A stretch of 64,000 nucleotides of DNA from JACVRN01 sp036389255 (GTDB lineage Bacteria > Acidobacteriota > Blastocatellia > Pyrinomonadales > Pyrinomonadaceae): assembly GCA_036389255.1 (NCBI GenBank), contig DASVQI010000004.1, positions 62,001 through 126,000 of the forward strand, in the 5' to 3' direction. The position numbers were made by a program, and so were the translations under genes. The notes beneath the pieces were generated by a model. That model worked only from the letters and a program-made list of their open reading frames with translations, searched no databases and was not told the DNA's origin. Within the stretch, counting starts at the first letter, position 1. Every line of letters begins with the position of its first letter. Of the stretch, positions 36,201 to 44,756 are shown piece by piece.

Positions 36201-38874
36201 GACGCCGGGCAGGCCCGCGACCGTAGACGACCATCTCAACGGAAGCCCCGCGCTCTTTGTTCGGCCCGACGGGTGTGACCCGCACCCGGTTCGGGCCGGG
36301 GCGCAGGTTGATGCCTACGTAGCTGAAGGTCGTAACGGAGTTCTTGTGGTCTACGCGAGTAGTGCCGATGCTGGAATCGCTGACGCGCTCGCCGTTGACT
36401 TCGAGCGCGACCGCCCATGTCTCTTTGACGCGCGCTTCCACGGAGAGCGCGGGCGTGACTATGACCTCGTCTTTAACGGGCGAGAGAATGACGACTTCGC
36501 CGGGCGCGACGGGGGCTATAGTCTCTGTGGCTTCGACCTCGAAGGTGCCGGGCGTGTTCGGCACGGGCGTCTTCGCGGGCGCAGGCGTGGAGGTTGAGAC
36601 GGGCGCAACGCTCTTTTGTGAAGGAGCCTGTGCCAGCTCGTCGCTGCGGCCTACGGAGCGAAGCGCGAAGTTCTGGCGAAGCATCGCGCCGCCGCCCAGA
36701 GGCGTGCGAAGGAGCCGCGTCCAGCTCTGCCCGGAACGCGTGCCGTCATCCTGTAGCTTGAATCCGGGCGGCAGCGTGACGGGGTCGAGCGAGATGACCA
36801 GCGCGCCTTCGGCCACGGCCGGGAAGTTGTACATTCCCTGAGAGTCTGTGACGACCGACTGGCCGTTCGCCAGATAGATGCGAGCCCCGGCCACCGGCCT
36901 CTCGTCCTTGTCGAACTGTCCGTTGTTGTTCGCGTCTTCAAAGACGCGGCCCATGATTATCTGTCGCGTGGAGAAGACTCCGCGACCTACGCGCACGGTC
37001 GCCTTGGCGGGCGTAGTCGTGAGCCGCTCGCCTGAAGCGAAGCGGCCTGAAGCCGTGGCCGTATTGACCTGCTCTCCGTCACCGGCGTTGACGCCCACGC
37101 GCACGCGGTAGCTCACCGTTGTGCGCTCGCCCGGCTGTAACTGTCCCAGTTGAAACGTGAGCGCATCGCCTTCGACAGCAGGCGTGACGGGCGCGCTCTG
37201 GCTCGCGCCTTTCTGCAAGGTGGCCGTGCCGACCGCGTATTGAAACGAGGCTGGCAGCACGTCGCGTATGACTGCATCCTGAATGACTGCGGCTGTGGCG
37301 TTATGAACTTCGACGCGATAGGTGACGGCATCGCCTATCTCAGCCTGAGCGCGGTCAACCGTCTTGGAGATTTCCATAGTGGAATTCTCGAACAAGGGTA
37401 TGTTGAGCGCTATGTTGGCTATGTCGTTAATCTCTACGTTCTCGGTAGAAAGCTCGAAGCCGCCCGCCACCGCCAGAGGCAACCCGTCGAGCGAGCGCAC
37501 GGTCATGGCGAACAAGCCGCTCTGCGTAGGACGAAGCGAGATTCCCAGAAGGCGCGCGCGATAACCGCTCGCCGTAACGTTTATGAAGTAGCTTGAAGGC
37601 TGCTCAAGCGTGCCTAGCTGCTGAGGCGTCAAGGCGAAGCTGAAGCGGCCCTCACCATTGGAGAGATACGGATTAACATTCGGCTCATTGGGGACGAAGC
37701 CGCGCTCGGGCACAAGCTCAAGCAGCGTGCCCGTGGTGTTGTCCGTCAGGAGCGCCACGCGAGCGCCTGCGACGGGCGCTCCCGCCCCTCCGCGCGCTGC
37801 GTAGACTGTGCCGAACGGGTCAATCACCACGACCGTTTCCGTAGTCGAAGCAGCCGCGACATTAGAAGCCTGCACGGTGGCCGTGTTGACGATGCCAGCG
37901 CCGCCCATGACTCCGCCCGCGACCAGCGCCTGAAAGCTCACCTTGACGGCTTCGCCCGGAGCTAGCGGCTGGCCAAGCTTGAACTCTATACGGCGGCCTG
38001 CAACGCGCCCCTCGTCCCCGTCGTCCGCGTCCGAAAGCTGGCGCTCTGCGAAACGCATGGAGTTCGGGACGTAAGAGAGCGTCGCGGGCAGCTCGTCAAT
38101 TACCGTGACGCCTTGAGCAGGTACGTCGCCGTTGTTGCGGAAGCTGATGGTGTAGTTGAGCGGCTGGCCCGCGTGCGCAACCATGTGGTCGCGGTTCTCG
38201 ACCAGCTTAAGCGGCTGAAGCCTCGCGTCCGAAGGGTGCGTCAAACGCGCGCCCTGGCCCACTACGTTGATGATAGTGCCGTCGTCCGTAGCGGCCTGAT
38301 TCGCGCTCAGGTGCAGGTTCGAGCGGGCGGTGATGTTAAGAAGAAGCTCGGAGCCGGGCGTGACATTGTGCGTCTGGATGACCATGACGACGCCTATGCA
38401 GGCGCGCGAAGGAAGACGCGGGCTGAGGTTGCTGCCTACGGTAACGGGAGCATCAGTGTCCGAGAGAGCGTTGTTGCCGTCCGAGTCGAAGTGGAGCGAA
38501 AGGATTTCTGCGGGCGCGCTGGCGGCGGCTCGCGTGATGGTGTACTGGTCTGGGGTGTTGCCGGGATTGCAGATGCGAAAGATTCTGACTATGCGCTCGT
38601 TCGGTGAGACGGACGCGGAGGATTCAGTCTCGTCGGGCGTGACCACGATGGCTGAAACAGCAAGAACCGTGAGGCTCACGGTTTCGGAGGCGGCGTCAAA
38701 GCGCTTGCCTTCTTCATCTGCGTACGAAGCGGAAACGCGATTGCTGATGACGGTGGAGCCGGGCGTTGCTTCGCCGTCAGCGAAAGCGGATGCGCTGGGG
38801 CTGGCCGCGCCTCCTGCAAAGAGGAAGGGGATTAAGAGGAGAGTTGCGAGTTTTATGAGTCGAAGGGGCAGCAT
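33295..38874 (-). CDS. Giant DUF11/SdrD-B-like surface protein with C-terminal beta-barrel
   Basis: An 1859-aa exported protein. Signal peptide about 1-30 (LLIPFLFAGGAASPSASAFA). The N-terminal module (VISNRVSASYADEEGKRFD ... VVTPDETES) is shared with the 688-aa neighbour. DUF11-type Ig domains follow (AGQPLNYTISFRNNGDVPAQ; EIGDAVTYRVEVHN), then an SdrD-B-like domain (MGRVFEDANNNGQFDKDERP), further Ig-like domains, and from about residue 1090 a region with YPIFGDSSTRFED and LYVRVDRGRSYMMFGD leading into an outer-membrane-type beta-barrel of about 650 residues. It probably both spans the outer membrane and displays a stalk; the function is unknown. Confidence 0.8.
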   Translation of the reverse strand: MLPLRLIKLATLLLIPFLFAGGAASPSASAFADGEATPGSTVISNRVSASYADEEGKRFDAASETVSLTVLAVSAIVVTPDETESSASVSPNERIVRIFRICNPGNTPDQYTITRAAASAPAEILSLHFDSDGNNALSDTDAPVTVGSNLSPRLPSRACIGVVMVIQTHNVTPGSELLLNITARSNLHLSANQAATDDGTIINVVGQGARLTHPSDARLQPLKLVENRDHMVAHAGQPLNYTISFRNNGDVPAQGVTVIDELPATLSYVPNSMRFAERQLSDADDGDEGRVAGRRIEFKLGQPLAPGEAVKVSFQALVAGGVMGGAGIVNTATVQASNVAAASTTETVVVIDPFGTVYAARGGAGAPVAGARVALLTDNTTGTLLELVPERGFVPNEPNVNPYLSNGEGRFSFALTPQQLGTLEQPSSYFINVTASGYRARLLGISLRPTQSGLFAMTVRSLDGLPLAVAGGFELSTENVEINDIANIALNIPLFENSTMEISKTVDRAQAEIGDAVTYRVEVHNATAAVIQDAVIRDVLPASFQYAVGTATLQKGASQSAPVTPAVEGDALTFQLGQLQPGERTTVSYRVRVGVNAGDGEQVNTATASGRFASGERLTTTPAKATVRVGRGVFSTRQIIMGRVFEDANNNGQFDKDERPVAGARIYLANGQSVVTDSQGMYNFPAVAEGALVISLDPVTLPPGFKLQDDGTRSGQSWTRLLRTPLGGGAMLRQNFALRSVGRSDELAQAPSQKSVAPVSTSTPAPAKTPVPNTPGTFEVEATETIAPVAPGEVVILSPVKDEVIVTPALSVEARVKETWAVALEVNGERVSDSSIGTTRVDHKNSVTTFSYVGINLRPGPNRVRVTPVGPNKERGASVEMVVYGRGPARRLEIVPDKQELQASGRDSMRVRVRALDEWGHPAADSQVAVETSAGRLAPTEDGSTPVLALTGANVTAPNNAVAEQVNANAQQQVISLVGGEAVVQLIADNTAGETKLQATLGNVKAEGRVRFTPEIRDPIMVSLAEVSVGSAAPEMVARGTTEKVRVHLNLFYRGRFFGNNLLTFAYDSQQALNRAAGTDRLFQLDPLARAYPIFGDSSTRFEDAASNSKLYVRVDRGRSYMMFGDMEADMEQAGFASYSRKLTGVKLHIENAGGDYVTLTGARPDTSFARDTFPGGTLSLVQLSHTDILPGSETVIIEVRDRRNPEIILSRDALVRSVDYNLDANLGSLLFLRPISTFDYQLNLVQIVVTYEHRANGLESSVYTGRAQKRFPSLGLRLGLSFINQRQAGSSPFLIGGIDGEWQTPGNGRLQFEWATSRGEMAVGSSFGLDGVENEHNGNAFRASLEQPLPFYEGRLRAEYQRTSPGFFNPFGASATPGNTRASVKMDFKPRRNGLLTLGFSEESNRTENVNNSRTTASIGWTQIVSDRLRFTFSYDYRRFRDEAGERDVNSQLVTAGAEWRPTDKLELSVKREQNLGEADPSYPTQTTFSASYQVRPWAKLFLTQRIASEPITPISDTTLTGFAASNARRETAIGIQSKLGRYTTLGGRYQLENGINGTDSFAVIGLQNRLPVTKELSLEFGYERGFLIAGNGESFNSVTLGASWLPTENFRSSVRYELRDRAGLGQLLAVGAAGRLGDGFTTMARVQFSRSLFANRQNELMDGTVAIAYRPTESDRYGLLFSYRHRNLTQDGISGAGPTRQRADVLSTDGYYQLMKNLELYGRFAMKISADGDAQLIYVSTMTYMTQGRVQYRFGRYFDLAAETRYMIQPASGTRSDSTGAEVGFWATPDLRLGGGYNFSSSFNGPGSQSFNNARRGFYFTISSKLFNLFDLFGTSNNGLQSSPDSKPLENDGGERP

Positions 38875-38924
38875 CGTTTCTCTGGGCTACTAGGTCTGAA
38901 CGAGTACGATTGCCAAAAACGAGT

Positions 38925-38994
38925 GAAAGTAAGCGGCGTGCGTACTTCATAAAGAGTTGGCAATACTCTCTTGAAGCGTCCGCCGCTTACTTTC
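38925..38994. repeat. Intercistronic composite hairpin
   Basis: GAAAGTAAGCGGCG (38925-38938) pairs perfectly with 38981-38994; the loop contains nested pairs CTTCA/TGAAG and AGAGT/ACTCT. It lies between the 688-aa and 1859-aa genes and could attenuate or process the operon mRNA. Confidence 0.55.
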
Positions 38995-39004
38995 GGATGA
39001 CGCG

Positions 39005-41071
39005 TTACTTAATCAGGCGCTTGAAGGTGAAGGTGCCCGATTGTCCTGCGGGGAGCGTCAGGATGGTGTCGGTAAGTACGGTCGAGGTCACGACCGTATC
39101 ACCGGTAATGGTTCCACCTCTGCTGTCCGTAGCCTGATTGATAACGTGGGTCGTGTGGGTGGCCCAGTTATTCGTGACGGTGTTGCCGTCCTCCGTGATG
39201 ACCAGATTGTTGGCCGTCAGGGTGGAGCTGTTAGTCCCGCCGGTAGAGGCTACGTTCGTGTAAGTGATGGTGTAGGTAATAACCGCGCCCGGAACCGCGT
39301 CGGTCGCCCCGCCCACACCCGTCGAGTTGGTGATGGTGTAGGTCTTGACCAGACTGACGAAGCCGGTGTAGTAGCGGTCAATCGTGCGGTTGGTGTTCGC
39401 GGGCGTGATACCCGAAGCGGCCTGTATCACCACATCGTAGCCGGTCAGCACGGTCTTGCCGGCGGCGGTCGTCTTCACGCGAACAAGTATCTGAGCCGAC
39501 GAGTTGTAGGCTATGGCGAGCGAAACGCTGCCGCCGCCCGAGACGGTCGTGTAGTTCGAGCCGTTGTCGGTCGAAATCTCAACCGTAAAGCCCGCAGGCG
39601 GTGTGGGCGCTGTCAGCGTAAAGGTATCGTTGGCATTGCCTCTGTTCTGCACCGTGTTGGTGAAGACGATGCCGTTGACGTTGTCGGCGGCGGTTGTGAC
39701 TCCGCCGGGCGCAACACCCGAGATGCCTACGCTGGTGCTGCGGTTGGTGTAGTCGTCGTTGGTGGTGTTGGTCGGCCCTGTCGCGCCGGGCTGGCCGTTC
39801 GGGCCAATCAGCACGTCGCCCAACTGCTGCAAGAGGGTCTGCTGCTGAATACCCTGATTCGCGGTCGGCGTGCCTGCCGGAAGCGGCTCATCGAAGTTGG
39901 CGTTGGAATCGCCGCGATTGGAGGCCGTGTCACCCGACTGGTCTGTAATCAGCGAGGCTATGCTGTTGTTGGCGAAGGTGTCAACTATCTCGTAAATCGG
40001 CGTGGTCGCGTTCGTCGTGGTGATAGTCACCTGCATGGTCACGCTTGAGCTGCAAGCGGCTGCGGCGATTGAGCCGCCCACGTTAAAGGCCACGCGCGTC
40101 ACGCTTGAGAGAGTGCCGGGCGCTGTGTTCGTCCACGTAGCCGCGCTCGGCGCTGTGGAAAGCGGCGAAACCGTGTAGAGCGTTCCGGCCGGGAATGTCT
40201 GACCCGAAGCCAGAGCCGTGCCGACAGGAATCGGTGCGACTATGAAGACGCCGTTTGTGCCACCGAGCGTCATGGACGACGCAGTGCGCTGGCCCACGTT
40301 GCAGGTCTGCATCTGGTAGCTGATGTTAGAGCCGAGCGCGACCGGGCCTGCCGGTGCGGTCAGCGTCACCTGCAACTGCGCGTTGTTCTCGACAGTTGCC
40401 TTAATGTCTCCGCGTGCCTCGCGCTGTCCGTTCACCGAAGAACCGGAGACGGTGCGCACTTCATTGGCGGAGGCCGCGCCGCTCACAGCGACGTTGTCGT
40501 AGGTAGTATCGCCAACGCTGTTCACAGGAGCGTCACCAAGCAGAACCTGAACGGTGCTTCCAGCCGCCGCGTTCGAATTAATATTGACTCGCACGCGCAC
40601 GTCTATGAATCCGTTCTGCGCTATGGCAGCCGAATCCACATCCGAGCCGTTCGTGAAAATGTTCGTGTTCGGGCCGAGTATCACAGCCGACTGAATGGTG
40701 CCGGGGCCGACTACGCGGATGCTCGCGCCGTTGGCAAGGAAACGCACCTGGTCGGAGAAGTTACCCGTGTTGGTGATGCGGAAGACAAAATCAACGTTCT
40801 GCTCTCCGGCGACCACCGTGGAGTTGCTCCCGTCATCCGGCGTGATGGTCAGGCCGGAAACATTCGCTACCGTCACGGTCACGGTGTTTGAGACCGTATC
40901 GAAGTTGTTGCCGTTACCGTCCGTGTAGGTGGCGCTGGCTTGGTTGTTAATCTGTGTTCCGCCGGCGGTCTGAGCCTGCGCCTGCGTAAAGAGGGCACAG
41001 GTGATTGCCAGAACAGCAATCAGGCGCGGGAACGCCTGTGCGCATAGGCGGGTCATATATCTGCTCATCAT
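39005..41071 (-). CDS. Exported DUF11-domain surface protein
   Basis: A 688-aa protein with a signal peptide (about 5-34, ending FTQAQAQT). The N-terminal module GTQINNQASATYTDGNGNNFD ... LTITPDDGSN is paralogous to that of the 1859-aa neighbour. Several Ig-like beta-sandwich domains of the DUF11 type follow (VDFVFRITNTGNFSDQ; GAVITYTITYTNVASTGG) rich in Thr/Asn, ending FTFKRLIK. No catalytic motif or anchor is seen. AAGGA lies about eight bases before the double ATG at 41071/41068. Likely an extracellular structural or adhesive component expressed with its neighbours. Confidence 0.78.
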   Translation of the reverse strand: MMSRYMTRLCAQAFPRLIAVLAITCALFTQAQAQTAGGTQINNQASATYTDGNGNNFDTVSNTVTVTVANVSGLTITPDDGSNSTVVAGEQNVDFVFRITNTGNFSDQVRFLANGASIRVVGPGTIQSAVILGPNTNIFTNGSDVDSAAIAQNGFIDVRVRVNINSNAAAGSTVQVLLGDAPVNSVGDTTYDNVAVSGAASANEVRTVSGSSVNGQREARGDIKATVENNAQLQVTLTAPAGPVALGSNISYQMQTCNVGQRTASSMTLGGTNGVFIVAPIPVGTALASGQTFPAGTLYTVSPLSTAPSAATWTNTAPGTLSSVTRVAFNVGGSIAAAACSSSVTMQVTITTTNATTPIYEIVDTFANNSIASLITDQSGDTASNRGDSNANFDEPLPAGTPTANQGIQQQTLLQQLGDVLIGPNGQPGATGPTNTTNDDYTNRSTSVGISGVAPGGVTTAADNVNGIVFTNTVQNRGNANDTFTLTAPTPPAGFTVEISTDNGSNYTTVSGGGSVSLAIAYNSSAQILVRVKTTAAGKTVLTGYDVVIQAASGITPANTNRTIDRYYTGFVSLVKTYTITNSTGVGGATDAVPGAVITYTITYTNVASTGGTNSSTLTANNLVITEDGNTVTNNWATHTTHVINQATDSRGGTITGDTVVTSTVLTDTILTLPAGQSGTFTFKRLIK

Positions 41072-41145
41072 CTTTCGTCCTTAAAAGGCACTGCGGAGGG
41101 TCAGCCGCAGGAAGGTTTGGGGATAGGAAGGAGGTAAGCGAAATC

Positions 41146-41670
41146 TTATTTGACGCGTACCTGATAGGAGGCCGTCAGCTTGCCGCCTGCGGCGAGCGGG
41201 TCTGCCCATTCATAGCGCACTTGCGTATACATCGAGACGGGAGCAGCTACCTGCTTCATAGTGCCGTCGGGCTGCTTTTCCGCAATCATGGGCTTGGCCG
41301 TGAAGGTCTTGCCTCCGTCAATGCTGTAGGCGACGGCAGCGTTGCCCTCGGCCTTCGCGGAGCCTTCTACGAACGAGGTGCCTTTCGGAATCTGTCCGAC
41401 TGTGCGGTAATCAAGCGCCGCCGCGTTGCCGGCGTTGTGCGAAACGATGTTCCAGCTTACGACCTCGCCTGAGCCGACTGCCTGAGCCTTCTCAAGCGAA
41501 AGCTCTTCCTGGCCGCGATGCACAGAGCCCGAGAGCGCGACTTTTATTTCCGGTCGACTGATGAACATGCGCGCCGCACCCGTCTTGGCAAATACAGCCG
41601 CGCCACCTACGACTAACAGGGCGCAGGTGACGATAAACGCGGTTACGCGGTTCTTCGAAGATTTCTTCAT
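41146..41670 (-). CDS. Small exported DUF11-like single-domain protein
   Basis: A 174-aa protein with an N-terminal signal peptide or anchor (VTAFIVTCALLVVGGAAVFA). The rest is one Ig-like beta-sandwich resembling DUF11: GEVVSWNIVSHNAGNAAALDYRTVGQIPKGTSFVEGSA, then AAVAYSIDGGKTF, and C-terminal LTASYQVRVK. It is the first gene of the minus-strand surface operon, with AAGGAGA upstream of ATG 41670 and about 75 bases before the 688-aa gene. Possibly a subunit or minor component; function is unknown. Confidence 0.75.
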   Translation of the reverse strand: MKKSSKNRVTAFIVTCALLVVGGAAVFAKTGAARMFISRPEIKVALSGSVHRGQEELSLEKAQAVGSGEVVSWNIVSHNAGNAAALDYRTVGQIPKGTSFVEGSAKAEGNAAVAYSIDGGKTFTAKPMIAEKQPDGTMKQVAAPVSMYTQVRYEWADPLAAGGKLTASYQVRVK

Positions 41671-41732
41671 GTTGAGCTTTTCTCCTTAAGGATTAAACAC
41701 TGAATGGCTCAAAAGCGGACGTGGGGGGATTT

Positions 41733-41765
41733 GGTGTCAGCCTCTTTGAGGCAGTGAGCCACACC
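41733..41765 (-). promoter_or_regulatory. Leader hairpin upstream of the surface operon
   Basis: On the minus strand GGTGT...ACACC enclose an inner GCCTC-AAA-GAGGC stem. It sits 63 bases before the 174-aa gene within the long leader. Confidence 0.4.
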
Positions 41766-41870
41766 TGAAAGCGCTGTTCCGGCTATTCAACCTTCCGACG
41801 AGCGCACATAGATTATTCCCAAAGCGTCTGCTGCTCTCAGCTTGAATGTGATGTAAGCTGCTGAATGCTA

Positions 41871-41889
41871 AAGGTTTAAATTAAACCTT
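41871..41889. promoter_or_regulatory. Near-perfect palindrome, candidate operator
   Basis: AAGGTTTAA-A-TTAAACCTT: 9-bp arms around one base, AT-rich in a GC-rich genome. It lies between the predicted promoter at 41974-42003 and the surface operon. Confidence 0.4.
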
Positions 41890-41973
41890 GGGTGGCGAAC
41901 GAGGGGGTCTGAAGAATTGAAAGTCGGGCAATTCCAGCCAGTCGGAACCCGTGGAGAGCAACCGACCGCAAAT

Positions 41974-42003
41974 GTTTTAGCATCGTTGTGACAGTTTTGT
42001 CAA
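41974..42003 (-). promoter_or_regulatory. Sigma70-like promoter for the surface-protein operon
   Basis: Minus strand: consensus -35 TTGACA (42003-41998), 18-nt spacer, -10 TAAAAC (41979-41974). It would give a leader of about 300 nt. The remaining 41671-42157 intergenic DNA shows only the palindrome and hairpin listed separately. Confidence 0.5.
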
Positions 42004-42157
42004 TATATTTCTTTCGTTAAACATCAGGCCCGTCGAGGTCATTCGATAGGCGCTGGCAGCACGGCTTTTCGCGGACTGACTTGCTAGGTAAGCGTCTCAT
42101 ACGACTCAGGATAGTGGAGAAGGGGCGGGATTGTGACTTTAAGATGGAAGAACGAAG

Positions 42158-42919
42158 ATGAGTATCTCTTGCCCCACGGCGCGGCGTGCTGCGCTCTGTC
42201 TGGTAGTGTATCTTGCCCTCTCTGCTACTGCTGCGGCCCTTGCGACAGGAGCGGGCGAGGCCGAAAGCCTGCGCACGGAAGCATACCGCGCCAATCTACT
42301 GACAGCCTATGAGGAGCGGATAGTAGGACAGCGCATGGCTTATCTGTATGAGCAGCGACACACGCTCATACAGGAGCCAGCCACTGCGGCCCGTCTAGAC
42401 CGCATAAAGGCGCGGCTGAGCGCGTCGGCTTCGCTGCCAAACTTTGAGATTAAAATCATACAAAGCAACCAGCCGGAAGCCTTGAGCTTTCCGCCGGGGT
42501 ACATCTACATCACATCGGCGCTCACGAGGCTGGCTGCGACGGATGACGAGTTGGCGGCTGTGATTGCTCACGAGGCCGCGCACATCACAAATCACGACCT
42601 GTCCCACTTGATTGCGCTGGCGCTGGCGCTGCCCACAGGCGAACAGGAGAACTTCCCCACTCGCCGGGCGATTGTCACAGGCCGGGCTATCCATTTCGAT
42701 TTTCCCTACGGGCTTGACGAAGCGCGGCTGCGCTGTGAGATGGAGGCGGACAAAATGGCTGTAAGTTGGATGGCGCGCGCGGGGTACGACAATCAGGCAT
42801 TGGCTCTATTATTAGAGAGCCTGACGGCCCGGCTTCCCCTTCGGGCAGAGCCGGAGCGTGCAGCCTTGAAGGCGCGTGTCACCCTTCTCAGGGAGGAATC
42901 GTTTCTCGCGCTCAGGTAG
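42158..42919 (+). CDS. Exported M48-family metalloprotease
   Basis: A 253-aa zinc protease. Signal peptide about 1-30 (ALCLVVYLALSATAAALA). Catalytic motif H138-E139-x-x-H142 (AVIAHEAAHITNHD), third ligand region E196 (MEADKMAVSWMARAGYD) and the preceding substrate-strand motif SFPPGYIYITSALTRLA are as in BepA/Oma1-like peptidases. No TPR domain is present, so it is a minimal form. Likely acts in envelope protein quality control (inference). A bidirectional hairpin separates it from the convergent tRNA gene. Confidence 0.88.
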   Translation: MSISCPTARRAALCLVVYLALSATAAALATGAGEAESLRTEAYRANLLTAYEERIVGQRMAYLYEQRHTLIQEPATAARLDRIKARLSASASLPNFEIKIIQSNQPEALSFPPGYIYITSALTRLAATDDELAAVIAHEAAHITNHDLSHLIALALALPTGEQENFPTRRAIVTGRAIHFDFPYGLDEARLRCEMEADKMAVSWMARAGYDNQALALLLESLTARLPLRAEPERAALKARVTLLREESFLALR

Positions 42920-42962
42920 CAGCCGGGACTGGCGTATCTTTTCAAGTAGAGAGCATAACGAA

Positions 42963-42996
42963 AAGGGGCTCGGAAGCTTTAGCTTCCGAGCCCCTT
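42963..42996. terminator. Bidirectional terminator hairpin
   Basis: Perfect 16-bp stem AAGGGGCTCGGAAGCT (42963-42978) with 42981-42996, loop TT, between the M48 gene and the tRNA gene. Confidence 0.75.
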
Positions 42997-43004
42997 CGCT
43001 TGAT

Positions 43005-43079
43005 TGGCTGCCGGACTAGGACTCGAACCTAGAAAACCTGATCCAGAGTCAGGTGTGATGCCGATTTCACCATCCGGCA
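43005..43079 (-). tRNA. tRNA-Gln (anticodon CTG)
   Basis: Minus strand: acceptor TGCCGGA (43079-43073) pairs with TCCGGCA (43015-43009), discriminator G and encoded CCA at 43007-43005. The anticodon stem CCTGA/TCAGG encloses loop CTCTGGA, with anticodon CTG at 43046-43044, reading CAG. The T arm TAGG-TTCGAGT-CCTA is intact. Confidence 0.95.
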
Positions 43080-43180
43080 ATAACTCGAAGATGAGCGGAT
43101 TTCTTAATCCGCCAGCCTTACTGTAGCGCGACTTTCACAGTAAGTTGAATAATGAATTTACGTAATCTGATGGATGATTG

Positions 43181-44578
43181 TCAACTCGGCTGGCCGTTCT
43201 TCGATTGGGCTTCTTTGTCTGCGGCTTCGCTGTGGCGTTTGAGCATTCGTTGAAGGGTTTTGCGGTCAACGCCGAGGACGCGGGCGGCGGCCTGCTTGTT
43301 GCCGCTAGTGTGCGCGAGCACGCGCGCAACGTACCGGCCTTCCAGCTCCGAAAGCGAAGGCCAGTCCTCTTCAGTCCTTGTGCGCTGCTCCCTGTTTTCA
43401 TCCGGCGGGAGTTGATGAAAGTTTCGTATGCGTTCGGGCAGGTCATCGGGCGTGACCACTTGATCGCAGAGAGCTGCTGCCCGGACGACCGCGTTCTCAA
43501 GCTCGCGTATGTTGCCCGGCCAGTTGTATGACTCAAGTATCTGCATGGCTTCGGGCGTAAATCGAACGGGCGGGTCGTCGGCTCTATGAACTCGCTCAGC
43601 GAATCGTTTGGCGAGCGCTTTGATGTCTTCGCGCCGCTCACGCAGGGCGGGGAGATGAAGCGTGACGGCGTTGAGCCTGTAGAGAAGGTCTTGGCGAAAG
43701 CGACCTTCGCGCACCTCTTGGTCTGTGTCGCGGTTGGTGGCGGCTATGACGCGCACGTCAACCTGCAAGAGACGGTTCGAGCCGACGCGCCTTATCTCTC
43801 CCTCTTGCAGCGCCCGCAGAAGCTTTACCTGAAAAGCCGGAGTCGTCTCGGTGATTTCGTCCAGAAAGACTGTGCCGCCGTCCGCCTCTTCCCACAACCC
43901 GCGACGGTCGAAGGTTGCGCCTGTGAAGGAGCCGCGCACGTGGCCGAACAGTTCACTCTCGATAAGCTCGGAAGGAATCGCGCCGCAGTTGACGGCTACG
44001 AAAGGCATGTCGCGGCGCGGGCTGCGGCGATGAATGGCGCGCGCCACAACCTCTTTGCCCGTGCCGGACTCGCCCGTGATGAGCACCGGAAGATTCGTCA
44101 CGGCCACGCGTCCGACCAGCTTCATCACCTCTACGAACGCCTGACTATGGCCCACGAGGTCTATGTCGGACGTGTAGACGGGCCGAAGCTCGCCCGTAAT
44201 CCCTTTACGGGTGCGGCTTCTGATGCGCTCCCGCACGGAGCGTGAAAGAGAGAGAACGTCGTTGACCGAGAAGGGTTTCAGCAGGTAGTCGTAAGCGCCT
44301 AGCGAGACGGCGTCAAGGGCTCCTACAGCAGAGCCGTGGCCCGTCATGAGAACTGTCTGCGCTTCGGGCTGCTCTTCCGTGAATCGCTTGAGGACTGCGA
44401 AGCCGTCCGCCCCGCCTAGCATCACATCGCAGAATACGAGCGTCCATTCTTCCGTATGGAGCATCTCGAAGGCGCGCTCAGCCGTCTCCGCTTCCTGAAC
44501 CGACCAGCCGTCAGCGCGCAGCACTTCGCCCACGAAGTCGCGTATTGCCGCTTCGTCATCAACAACCAGAGCTTTCAT
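43181..44578 (-). CDS. NtrC-family sigma54-dependent response regulator
   Basis: A 465-aa activator. Receiver domain 1-120 with phospho-acceptor D51 (LVFCDVML) and K101. The AAA+ domain has Walker A GESGTGKE (169-176), the sigma54-contact loop as GSFTGA (216-221, Ser in place of the commoner Ala) and Walker B GGTVFLDEI. A Fis-type HTH closes the protein (NKQAAARVLGVDRKTLQRMLKRH). ATG 44578 (MKALVVDDEAAI) is preferred to the open frame from 44650, because the receiver domain starts there. It is divergent from an orphan histidine-phosphoacceptor gene, a possible partner. Confidence 0.92.
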   Translation of the reverse strand: MKALVVDDEAAIRDFVGEVLRADGWSVQEAETAERAFEMLHTEEWTLVFCDVMLGGADGFAVLKRFTEEQPEAQTVLMTGHGSAVGALDAVSLGAYDYLLKPFSVNDVLSLSRSVRERIRSRTRKGITGELRPVYTSDIDLVGHSQAFVEVMKLVGRVAVTNLPVLITGESGTGKEVVARAIHRRSPRRDMPFVAVNCGAIPSELIESELFGHVRGSFTGATFDRRGLWEEADGGTVFLDEITETTPAFQVKLLRALQEGEIRRVGSNRLLQVDVRVIAATNRDTDQEVREGRFRQDLLYRLNAVTLHLPALRERREDIKALAKRFAERVHRADDPPVRFTPEAMQILESYNWPGNIRELENAVVRAAALCDQVVTPDDLPERIRNFHQLPPDENREQRTRTEEDWPSLSELEGRYVARVLAHTSGNKQAAARVLGVDRKTLQRMLKRHSEAADKEAQSKNGQPS

Positions 44579-44756
44579 GGATTCAGCCACGGCGAAGAAT
44601 ATAGCACGCTCTTTACTGCGCTTTGAAATTCTCAAGCGCCGCTCTCTCAAACATCCTTTGCCATTTAACCTTGCCCAGTCGCACGTGTTAAGAGCACAAT
44701 GTGTAGCTGTCAGATTAAACCGACCTATGCTCTTCGAGCGCTAGCGAAGGATGACA

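Noticed and set aside
39041..40048. 335-aa open frame on + opposite the 688-aa surface protein
   Set aside because: Gly/Val/Arg-rich shadow in a GC-rich region; the opposite strand encodes a signal peptide and Ig-like domains.
41671..42003. Cyclic-di-GMP or other known riboswitch in the surface-operon leader
   Set aside because: The conserved core sequences of the c-di-GMP-I class and other common classes are not present; only generic hairpins were found.
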